Assembly (NCBI GenBank): GCA_963780655.1
Contig: CAWACP010000010.1
Location: 145,655 to 209,654 of the forward strand
Length of the DNA stretch: 64,000 nt
Direction: 5' to 3'
DNA from: CAWACP01 sp963780655
GTDB lineage: Bacteria > Acidobacteriota > Terriglobia > Bryobacterales > Bryobacteraceae
The notes beneath the pieces are model-generated. The model was given only the letters and a program-made list of their open reading frames with translations. It was not told the DNA's origin and did not search any database. Every line of letters begins with the position of its first letter. Within the stretch, counting starts at the first letter, position 1. Below are positions 45,200-55,066 of this stretch, one piece after another. The translations under genes were made by a program, and so were the position numbers.

Positions 45200-45940
45200 A
45201 TGCCAGTTGGTTGGGATTTCCTTTTTTTTGGGGCCACGACGTCACTCGTGTGCTTCGCGCTCTGGATGATTGTGCATTCCGGCGCGTGGCGAAGCTATCC
45301 CTTCCTCCTGCTGTACCTCTCCGCCGGACTCATATCGCAGGGCGTCGAGATGTTCGTTCTGTCCAGAACGCATACCACCGCAACGCTCTCGTACGCTCTT
45401 GCCTATTGGACCTTCGATCTGGTTCTGCACGGGCTCATTATCGCGCTGCTCCTTTTCCTGATGCGCGAGGCGCTGAATGGGCGATCGGGGTTCGACCGCA
45501 CCGGCCTGCTGATCATCGCCGTCGTGGGCCTTCTGGTCGCGTTGGCGTTGTACATGCTCTTCGGCCCAACCAAAGGGTGGGTCAATCCTCTGAGCCGGGA
45601 CCTGAGCTTTTGCGAAGAGATTCTGAACCTGGTTCTGTGGACCATCCTCCTGCGGAATCGCACACGCGATATCGTTCTGCTTCTGGTAAGCGCCGGCGTC
45701 GGCATCCAGGTGACGGGTGAGGTGATCGGTCACACGCTCCGACTGGTGACCGAGTCGCGCACACTCGTCTGGCTGCCCACGTCGATCCTGCTGCTGTGCG
45801 AGACCGGCGCGCTGCTCGTCTGGTGCAAGGCGTTCCTCACTTTCGGCCGGCGCCAGCGCGCAGCAGAAACCGGCATCCAGCCGGTCCCGAACATCCGCCC
45901 GGTCCCACCAGGCAACGCCCCCTCGCAGTCGCGGCCCTGA
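45200..45940 (+). CDS. Seven-span membrane protein of unknown function
   Basis: This 246-residue protein has about six or seven hydrophobic segments (for example DFLFFGATTSLVCFALWMIV, LTGLLIIAVVGLLVALALYM-like, DIVLLLVSAGVGIQVTG) and a polar Pro-rich C-terminal tail (QPVPNIRPVPPGNAPSQ). No catalytic motif is seen. Acidobacterial genomes contain many paralogues with this layout. It lies downstream of the repeat peptide gene, which could make it a receptor or exporter for that peptide; this is only positional. Confidence 0.65.
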   Translation: MPVGWDFLFFGATTSLVCFALWMIVHSGAWRSYPFLLLYLSAGLISQGVEMFVLSRTHTTATLSYALAYWTFDLVLHGLIIALLLFLMREALNGRSGFDRTGLLIIAVVGLLVALALYMLFGPTKGWVNPLSRDLSFCEEILNLVLWTILLRNRTRDIVLLLVSAGVGIQVTGEVIGHTLRLVTESRTLVWLPTSILLLCETGALLVWCKAFLTFGRRQRAAETGIQPVPNIRPVPPGNAPSQSRP

Positions 45941-46027
45941 CGCGCCAGGGTCACCGTGAAGAGGTAGACTGGGAGCAGTTTGCCATCGTAGTCGTCAGGC
46001 CAGAATTCCCACGTCGAGAGGATCCGT

Positions 46028-47410
46028 ATGTCTGAACAGAATTCCGTCAATCGAAGAACTTTTCTAAAGGCCGCCAGCGCGGCCAGTATCGGCGTGAGCA
46101 TGGCTCGCGCCGCCACCGGCGCCGCCGCATCCGGGAGGATTATCGGCGCGAACGACCGCATCAACCTGGCCGCGATAGGCGTCGGAGGACGGGGCTCCTA
46201 CGATGCCTGGAAGTTCGCGCAGATCGGCGAGAAGAACAATTCGTGCCAGATTATCGGCGTGGCCGACGTATATGAGAAGCGCCGCCGCGAGGTGTCCGAG
46301 AAGCTGAAGTGCAAAGGCTTTCTGGACTATCACGACGTGCTCGCGCTCGACGATCTCGATGCCGTGATCGTCGCCACTCCCGACCACTGGCACGGCCAGA
46401 TCGCCATGGAGGCGATGGGCAAGGGCAAAGATGTCTATCTCGAAAAGCCCATGGTCCACAAGGTGGAGGAGATAAAGCAGCTCGTCGACACGGTGAAGGA
46501 ATCGAAGCGCGTCCTGCAGGTAGGCTCGCAGACCACGTCCGCGGACCAGTGGTGGAAGGCGCGCAAAGCCATCGCCGATGGAATGATCGGGCAGATGGTG
46601 ATGAGCCAGGGCTCGTATCACCGCAACAGCATCGAGGGCGAGTGGAACTGGGAGATTGACCCAGGCGCCGGTCCGGATGGGAAAGGCGATAACTATATCG
46701 ACTGGAAGATGTGGCTGGGTCCCGCGCAGCAGCGCGAGTTCGACGCCGATCGCTTCTTCCGCTTCCGCAAATACTGGGATTACTCGGGCGGCATCGCCAC
46801 CGACCTGTTCTATCACGTGGCCGCGCCGCTGAACATCTGCTGGGGCGAGGCGCAGTTCCCCTACAAAGTCATGTCGGGCGGCGAAATCGCCATCTTCAAA
46901 ACGCAGCCGGACGGCAAGCCCGATCGCGAAGTCCCCGACACGTTCCACCTGATCGCGGAGTACGCCAAAGGCCACTCACTGGTGCTCAGCTCGTCCATGG
47001 CGAATTCGCAGCACATTCCCGGGCTCATTCGCGGCCACGAGGGCACCATCATCATGGTGGAGCACGGCATGTTCGAGCGGGAGACGCCGTACATCACCGT
47101 GAAGCCCGAAGTGATCCGGTCGTGGGGCAAAGACAGCAAGGGGCCCACCGGCATCACGCCGGAATACCAGAAGAAGTTCGGGCTGGACCCGTTCCAGATC
47201 GCCGTCGAGCAGGGCGATATGGACCAGCTTCACAAACAGAACTTCCTCGACTGCATGCGCAGCCGCGAGAAACCGCACCTGGATGTCGAGACCGGCGCGC
47301 GCGCGCAGGCGGTGATCTCTCTGGCGGTGCATTCGTATCGCCAGGGACAGATCCTTTACTGGGACGAGCAGAACTGGAAAGCGGTGACCACGCCGCCGGC
47401 GAGAGCGTAA
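46028..47410 (+). CDS. Tat-exported Gfo/Idh/MocA-family oxidoreductase
   Basis: The protein has 460 residues. A twin-arginine signal (SVNRRTFLKAASAASIGVSMA) is followed by a Rossmann NAD-binding domain (INLAAIGVGGRGSYDAW). Next come VIVATPDHWHGQIAMEAMGKGKDVYLEKPM, with the EKP motif holding the catalytic-site Lys, and a C-terminal substrate domain. Exported members of this family are typical of acidobacteria and planctomycetes and act on sugars or glycoconjugates with a bound NAD. The exact sugar is unknown. A GAGAGGAT site precedes the ATG. Confidence 0.9.
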   Translation: MSEQNSVNRRTFLKAASAASIGVSMARAATGAAASGRIIGANDRINLAAIGVGGRGSYDAWKFAQIGEKNNSCQIIGVADVYEKRRREVSEKLKCKGFLDYHDVLALDDLDAVIVATPDHWHGQIAMEAMGKGKDVYLEKPMVHKVEEIKQLVDTVKESKRVLQVGSQTTSADQWWKARKAIADGMIGQMVMSQGSYHRNSIEGEWNWEIDPGAGPDGKGDNYIDWKMWLGPAQQREFDADRFFRFRKYWDYSGGIATDLFYHVAAPLNICWGEAQFPYKVMSGGEIAIFKTQPDGKPDREVPDTFHLIAEYAKGHSLVLSSSMANSQHIPGLIRGHEGTIIMVEHGMFERETPYITVKPEVIRSWGKDSKGPTGITPEYQKKFGLDPFQIAVEQGDMDQLHKQNFLDCMRSREKPHLDVETGARAQAVISLAVHSYRQGQILYWDEQNWKAVTTPPARA

Positions 47411-47413
47411 TTC

Positions 47414-47447
47414 CCGTGGGGCAGACCATCGGTTTCCGTGGTCTGCC
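47414..47447. repeat. Single-arm family A palindrome with a compensatory change
   Basis: This is one 34-base arm only. Its inner stem is GGCAGACCA/TGGTCTGCC, whereas the type copy has GGCAGACGA/TCGTCTGCC; both positions of the seventh base pair have switched, so pairing is kept. It lies between the oxidoreductase stop and the exporter start. Confidence 0.8.
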
Positions 47448-47460
47448 ATTCTTCAAATAA

Positions 47461-49203
47461 GTGATTCACGTCTTCCGCCGCGCCTACCCGTACATCTGGC
47501 GACATCGCGGCGCGCTCTTTCTCGGCATGGGCGCGCTCATCCTCAAGGACGTGATGGGCGCGGCCCTGCCCCTGGTGATCGGCAAGGGCGTCGACTCGCT
47601 GGTGAACGGCTTCAGCCTGCGTCTGCTGTTCCGGTTCGCGGCGCTGGTGGCCGCGGTCTCTCTCGCCAAGGGCTTCTTCATGTACTGGATGCGCGTCATC
47701 CTGGTGAGCATGTCGCGCGACGTCGAGTACGAGATCCGCAACGACCTGTTCGCGCATCTGATTCGCCTCTCCTCCGGCTTCTTCTCCCGCTACCGCACCG
47801 GCGACATCATGGCGCGCGCCACCAACGACCTGAATGCCGTTCGCATGATGCTCGGCCCCGGCGTCATGTACTGGACCGAGACCATGTTCACCTTCATTTT
47901 CGCGATCGCGATTATGGCGAAGGTGGACTGGCTGTTGACGCTGGTAGTGCTGACTCCCGCGCCTCTGGTGACCTGGGTCGTCATCTCCTTCGGCAGCCGC
48001 ATTCACGACCGTTTCGAGAAGATCCAGGCCATGTTCTCCGACATCAGCAGCCGCGTGCAGGAGAACCTCTCGGGCGTGCGCGTGATCCGCGCTTACGTGC
48101 AGGAGAAGGCCGAGATCGAGAAGTTCGAAGCGCTGAATATCGACTACATCGGCCACAACCTTCGCCTTGCTCGCCTCTCCGCGCTGTTCATGCCGCTACT
48201 GCAGGCGCTCATCAGCCTCACCTTCCTCATCGTGCTGTGGATCGGTGGATACCGCATGCTGAATCACCACATCACGCTGGGGCAGTTCGTGATGTTCAAT
48301 ACCTTCATGGGGCTGCTGGTGTGGCCGATGATTGCGCTCGGCTGGGTGGTGAATCTGATGCAGCGCGGGACGGCGTCGTGGGAGCGAATCATGGAGCTGA
48401 TGGACGAACAGCCGGCCATTGCCGCGCCGCCCGACCCGCAACAACTGCCGGATCGCGTCGCGGGGCGCATCCGTTTTGACTCGGTCGAGTTGGTTTACCC
48501 CGAGGGCGCCGCACTGAAGAAGATCGACCTCGAGTTTCCGGCGGGCTTGACGGTGGCCATTGTCGGCCACACCGGCAGCGGCAAAACGACGCTGGTCACG
48601 CTGATCCCCAGGCTGATCGACCCGACTGCCGGGGCCATTCTGGTGGATGGAATCGACGTGCGCGCCGTCGATCCGGAACAACTGCGGCGCCAGATCGGGT
48701 TCGTCCCGCAGGAGACGTTTCTGTTCAGCGCAACGCTGGCCGAGAACATCGCGTGGGGCGCGCCGGAAGCGAGCCGGGAGCAGATTGAGCGGGCGGCGAA
48801 CCTCGCGGGACTCGGGCCGGACATTGCGTCATTCCCCAAAGGGCTCGACACCATCGTGGGCGAGCGCGGGCTCACTCTCTCCGGTGGACAGAAACAGCGC
48901 ACGGCCATTGCGCGCGCCATCATTCGCGATCCCCGCATCCTGATCCTCGACGACGCGCTCGCGAGCGTGGACACGATCACCGAGGAGCGCATCCTCGAAG
49001 GTCTCGGCGAGGTGATGCGCGGCCGCACCACGATTCTGATTTCGCACCGGGTCTCCACCGTCCGTCACGCCGATCGCATCTTCGTGCTGGAGCGCGGCGA
49101 ACTGATGGAAGAGGGCACGCACTCCGAGCTAATCGCGTCCGGCGGATACTACGCCGAGCTGTATCAGGAGCAATTGCTCGAAGAGGAACTGGAAGCGATC
49201 TAG
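47461..49203 (+). CDS. ABC exporter, fused membrane and ATPase domains
   Basis: The protein has 580 residues from GTG 47461. Six membrane segments (about 20-310) carry the exporter motif RLSSGFFSRYRTGDIMARATNDL. The ATPase half has IVGHTGSGKTTLVTLI (Walker A), FVPQETFLFSATLAENIAWG (Q-loop), LSGGQKQRTAIARAI (signature), ILILDDALASVD (Walker B) and ISHRVST. It is a homodimeric type I/IV exporter of the MsbA/BmrA kind; drugs, lipids or peptides are possible substrates. No clear ribosome site is visible next to the GTG because the repeat is so close. Confidence 0.92.
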   Translation: MIHVFRRAYPYIWRHRGALFLGMGALILKDVMGAALPLVIGKGVDSLVNGFSLRLLFRFAALVAAVSLAKGFFMYWMRVILVSMSRDVEYEIRNDLFAHLIRLSSGFFSRYRTGDIMARATNDLNAVRMMLGPGVMYWTETMFTFIFAIAIMAKVDWLLTLVVLTPAPLVTWVVISFGSRIHDRFEKIQAMFSDISSRVQENLSGVRVIRAYVQEKAEIEKFEALNIDYIGHNLRLARLSALFMPLLQALISLTFLIVLWIGGYRMLNHHITLGQFVMFNTFMGLLVWPMIALGWVVNLMQRGTASWERIMELMDEQPAIAAPPDPQQLPDRVAGRIRFDSVELVYPEGAALKKIDLEFPAGLTVAIVGHTGSGKTTLVTLIPRLIDPTAGAILVDGIDVRAVDPEQLRRQIGFVPQETFLFSATLAENIAWGAPEASREQIERAANLAGLGPDIASFPKGLDTIVGERGLTLSGGQKQRTAIARAIIRDPRILILDDALASVDTITEERILEGLGEVMRGRTTILISHRVSTVRHADRIFVLERGELMEEGTHSELIASGGYYAELYQEQLLEEELEAI

Positions 49204-49207
49204 TCCG

Positions 49208-49291
49208 CGTGGGGCAGACGATCGGTTTATGTCGTCTGCCTCTTCGCGTGCCCGGGCTGGCCGACGACAAAACCCGATCGTCTGCCCCACG
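49208..49291. repeat. Near-perfect inverted repeat, family A
   Basis: Arms 49208-49240 and 49259-49291 match the type copy at 13.75 kb except for a few bases in the right arm and a different spacer. It begins six bases after the exporter stop codon. Confidence 0.8.
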
Positions 49292-49335
49292 AGGAGCGAA
49301 CTCCACTGGCCCTCGGATTGCTCCTGGTCCCCCGG

Positions 49336-51945
<2,610 letters not shown>

Positions 51946-51954
51946 GCTGGCCTC

Positions 51955-52048
51955 GTGGCGCACGCTTCAGCGTGCCGGTGCGAGCTTCAGCTCGCGCTGC
52001 TCGGACTGTGGGCTGAAGCCCACAGCAGCACGCTGAAGCGTGCGCCAC
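51955..52048. repeat. Family D inverted repeat, overlapping a coding 3' end
   Basis: Perfect 21-base arms (51955-51975 and 52028-52048, beginning GTGGCGCACGCTTCAGC) enclose two further hairpins (GCGAGCTTCAGCTCGC and TGTGGGCTGAAGCCCACA). The minus-strand gene that ends at 51967 reads through most of the element and takes its stop codon from it. A half copy lies at 54087-54102, near the start codon of the same gene. Confidence 0.8.
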
Positions 52049-54075
52049 ACCAGCGCGCGGATGAACACGCCGCCCACAACGGAGCGCGCCTGGAAGCCTT
52101 CCTGCTTGCCGGATACTGTATCGAACCAGTCGGTCAGCGGCACGCGGTTCGGCGTCTCATTAATCCACGACGCAAGTGGCGCCACGAGGGCTTCGAAATC
52201 TGCGCGGTTACTCGCCAGCGTGGCGGTCCACACGGTCCAGTCCAGCTTGGTGTAGGTTTTCCGGCTGTCGAGAGGCAGCCCGTAACGGTTCTGCTTCGTC
52301 TTGTAGTATGCGATTTCCTCCCGCGCGAGGGCCGGCGGGAACAGGTTCAAACTGAGCAGTTTGTCCCATACGAGGTTATATTTCTGGCTCCAGGAACCGG
52401 GCTTGTCGAACGTAAGCCGGTAATGGTCGCCGTCGTTCGCCATCCCCATCCACTGCTGCGCGAAACGCTTCGCGAGATCGTGATACGCCGACGCTTCGGA
52501 CGAAAGCGTTCCCCATGCATCCAGAGCGAGGATGGCCTTCAGCGACAGGTTGGCATTGTGGGCCAGATGTCCGGCAAAGTCATCGGTGCAGAGCTGGTTT
52601 TCCGGATCGAGTCCCTTTTCCCGCAGATACTCGGCCCACTTGCTGAGTGCAGGCCAGTATTTCATCGCGTACCGGGTGTTCCCGTCCGCTTTAGCCACGC
52701 CGGCCACCAGCAGCAGCAGGTCGGCGCTTTCCTCCACCGGCATCTGATCCTCAGCGCTCTTTTCGCCGCCTCCGTACACCTGACCATCAGCCAGCGGGTA
52801 GGTTCCCAGATCGTGCGGCGCGAACGGGAACTTCCAGCGCGCAGTGAGCGCATACTCCAGAACGGGAGTGAGCGCGGCCTTCAGCAGTTCGGGATTGTAG
52901 TAGAGCAGAATCGGGGCGCCAGGATAGATCACGTCAACCGTCGAGATGCATCCGTTGCTGAAGTTCTCCTTCGGGAAAAGCAGCGGGGTGTCGTCGATAT
53001 CCGCCACCAGCTTCTGCGCGGCGAAGGCCTGCCGGAAGGACAATGACGCGAGGGTCTCGTACGCAGGTCCTCCGGCGGCCTCCATGTCGTGGGCGAACTG
53101 TTCATCGAACCGGCGGCACCGGTCGATGTTCGTTGCATAGTCGCCCACCGCGCTCTGCAGAAGCTCCATCGGGCCCGCTCCGTGTCGGCGCCACCACGGC
53201 CTCAGCCTGCGATACAGGTATTCGACCGAGAACAGATCGTCATAGGCGAGGACCACGTAACGGCTGACCGGCTGGCTGGTAACGCTGCCCAATGAAAATG
53301 CCGTGGCGAGGACAGGACGATTGCGGTCGGCCGCGTGCGGCGTCCAGAGATCGGGCGAATCGGAGAGGAAATGGCCGGAGGTGAAGCTCTCCACGGCCGC
53401 TCGATGCTCCGATATTCCACTGCTCAAACCAGGCTCGGCAGGAGCGGCGAGGTAGAGATAGCCCCAGTCGATGCGCAGGTCGTCTCCCGATTTCGCCAGC
53501 AGCGGTTGCTGTTGCGATCCCGCCTGCAGCACCTCGATTCCGGCGAAGCTCCGCCGCGCCGTCGTCACCGGCTGATCGCCCGTGTTCACCGCGAGCATGG
53601 CCGAAGCATCGAAATACAATGAGGCCGCGTGGGACTTTCCGTCCGTTGAACGGACGGTCCAGGTCAGGTAAGTAATCGGCTTACTCAGCAGGTCGAGATC
53701 GGTCGGGATGGTAGGGGTGGTGAACGCCAGTTCCACATTCACGCCTGCGCCGGCGAATTCATACGCCGTACGGGTGGCGTGCACCGCGACAGAAGTCTGC
53801 GGCAGCGCGGGGATATCCCGCGGATCGGAGCCCATCAGGCGATACGTCGTCCCGTCCACGCGAATCAGGCTGCAGAGCGGCTGCGGCTTGCCGGTCCAGT
53901 GGCGCGTGTCGTCCTCGTTGAGATGGTCGGCCATCGACCACACGCTGAAATAGGGGTCTACCGCAACGAGTGGAACCGCGGGAGGGCGTACGCTCTGCTG
54001 GCCGAAGCAGGCGAGCGAAGCGAACAGAACCGGCAGACTGAGTCGAGAGATAAGCAAAGATCGAGGGTCCTTCAA
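51967..54075 (-). CDS. GtaA-like glutaminase-family protein (DUF4964/4965/5127/1793)
   Basis: The protein has 702 residues with a signal peptide (LISRLSLPVLFASLACFG). The order PPAVPLVAVDPYFSVWSMADHLNEDDTRHWTGKPQPL, then AFAAQKLVADIDDTPLLFPKENFSNGCISTVDVIYPGAPILLY, TARWKFPFAPHDLGTYPLADGQVYGG and FQARSVVGGVFI, matches the fungal/bacterial GtaA-like family. Its members include extracellular glutaminases and (alpha/alpha)6-barrel proteins of uncertain activity. The last 25 or so residues (WRTLQRAAVGFSPQSEQREL...) are encoded by the family D repeat and replace the usual C-terminus. Confidence 0.85.
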   Translation of the reverse strand: MKDPRSLLISRLSLPVLFASLACFGQQSVRPPAVPLVAVDPYFSVWSMADHLNEDDTRHWTGKPQPLCSLIRVDGTTYRLMGSDPRDIPALPQTSVAVHATRTAYEFAGAGVNVELAFTTPTIPTDLDLLSKPITYLTWTVRSTDGKSHAASLYFDASAMLAVNTGDQPVTTARRSFAGIEVLQAGSQQQPLLAKSGDDLRIDWGYLYLAAPAEPGLSSGISEHRAAVESFTSGHFLSDSPDLWTPHAADRNRPVLATAFSLGSVTSQPVSRYVVLAYDDLFSVEYLYRRLRPWWRRHGAGPMELLQSAVGDYATNIDRCRRFDEQFAHDMEAAGGPAYETLASLSFRQAFAAQKLVADIDDTPLLFPKENFSNGCISTVDVIYPGAPILLYYNPELLKAALTPVLEYALTARWKFPFAPHDLGTYPLADGQVYGGGEKSAEDQMPVEESADLLLLVAGVAKADGNTRYAMKYWPALSKWAEYLREKGLDPENQLCTDDFAGHLAHNANLSLKAILALDAWGTLSSEASAYHDLAKRFAQQWMGMANDGDHYRLTFDKPGSWSQKYNLVWDKLLSLNLFPPALAREEIAYYKTKQNRYGLPLDSRKTYTKLDWTVWTATLASNRADFEALVAPLASWINETPNRVPLTDWFDTVSGKQEGFQARSVVGGVFIRALVWRTLQRAAVGFSPQSEQRELKLAPAR

Positions 54076-54086
54076 TAACCATTATC

Positions 54087-54190
54087 GTGGCGCACGCTTC
54101 AGACGGTGCTGAAAAAGTAACTGCGCAGGCCAAAGGCCTACTCTACTGTCGCTTCCCGATCCGTAGTAGAGCAGACTTTCAGCCTGCACT
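54087..54190. repeat. Composite repeat: family D half, element half and family C unit
   Basis: 54087-54102 is a truncated family D arm. 54098-54150 matches, in reverse orientation, the right half of the element at 23.9-24.05 kb (AGACGGTGCTGAAAAAGTAA, then GCGCAGGCCAAAGGCC). 54163-54190 is a family C unit (GTAGAGCAGACTTTCAGCC). Three repeat types are thus joined in about 100 bases between two minus-strand genes. Confidence 0.65.
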
Positions 54191-54193
54191 TTC

Positions 54194-55066
54194 TTACTCC
54201 AGCGGCTCCATGTCTACCGCGACCTTTAGCTCGTGGTCGCGGCCGCCAAGAATCACGCCGCGGACAGGACTCACGTCTCCGTAATCCCGGCCCCACGCGA
54301 GAGTCACATGGCCGAGTGACGGAACCACGTTGTTCGTGGGATCCAGATCGAGCCAGCCCGCTTCCGGGCACCAGGCCGATACCCACGCATGCGAAGCGTC
54401 CGCCCCCACCAGTCTCGGGCGCCCCGGAGGCGGATAAGTCCGCAGATACCCACTTACGTACCGCGCGGGCAGATTCAGGGACCGCAGGCACGCTATCTGC
54501 AGATGGGCAAAATCCTGGCACACGCCCTTTCGCTCCCGCAGCACCTGCTCAGGCGGCGTTCGGACGTCCGTCGCTTTTTTGTCGAAGCGAAAGTCACTGT
54601 GGATCCGCGCCGTAAAGTCCAGCAGCGCGTCGGCGAGCGGGCGCCCCGGCTGGAAGGACGGCGCTGCATATGCCGCAAAGAGTGCACTGGTGCGTATGCG
54701 CGGCGACTCGAAAATGAACTGAAAGGCTTCCAGGCCTTCCGGAGTAAGTTGATCGGGCAGCGATCGCGCCACCTCATCCCATGCCGTGGAATGCTCCGGC
54801 CAATCCGGGGCGCCGTTGACCGCAACCACACTGCGCGCTTCGATCGTAAGCTCTTCGTGCGGCTCCTGAACGGTAAAGAAACTGGCGCAGTTACCAAAGT
54901 AATCCTTGCGCCTGCGTTGCGCGCCCGGCGAAGGGGTTATCGACAACTCGTGCGCCTGGCACTGCTGGCGAGATCCGGTACGCGGCGTCAGATACGCGAC
55001 ATGATTGCCGAACGACACCGGATATTTGTACTGATAACTCGTCCTGTGAACAATTCGGTAAGTCAT
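54194..55066 (-). CDS. Transglutaminase-like protein
   Basis: The protein has 290 residues. An N-terminal beta domain (residues 1-80, MTYRIVHRTSYQYKYPVSFG) precedes the papain-like core. The catalytic triad is complete: Cys183 in ERKGVCQDFAHLQIACLRSL, His226 in ADASHAWVSAWCPEAGW and Asp242 in LDLDPTNN. It is the usual companion of ATP-grasp/alpha-E proteins and could act as a peptidase or amide-transferring enzyme. It overlaps the upstream gene by four bases. It is cytosolic, with no signal peptide. Confidence 0.92.
   Translation of the reverse strand: MTYRIVHRTSYQYKYPVSFGNHVAYLTPRTGSRQQCQAHELSITPSPGAQRRRKDYFGNCASFFTVQEPHEELTIEARSVVAVNGAPDWPEHSTAWDEVARSLPDQLTPEGLEAFQFIFESPRIRTSALFAAYAAPSFQPGRPLADALLDFTARIHSDFRFDKKATDVRTPPEQVLRERKGVCQDFAHLQIACLRSLNLPARYVSGYLRTYPPPGRPRLVGADASHAWVSAWCPEAGWLDLDPTNNVVPSLGHVTLAWGRDYGDVSPVRGVILGGRDHELKVAVDMEPLE

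Noticed and set aside
44826..45245. A minus-strand protein with Gly-rich repeats opposite the small peptide gene
   Set aside because: Its repeat (GGGTGAGTF) is simply the mirror of the peptide repeat. The silent-only differences fall at third positions of the forward frame, so the forward frame is the coding one.
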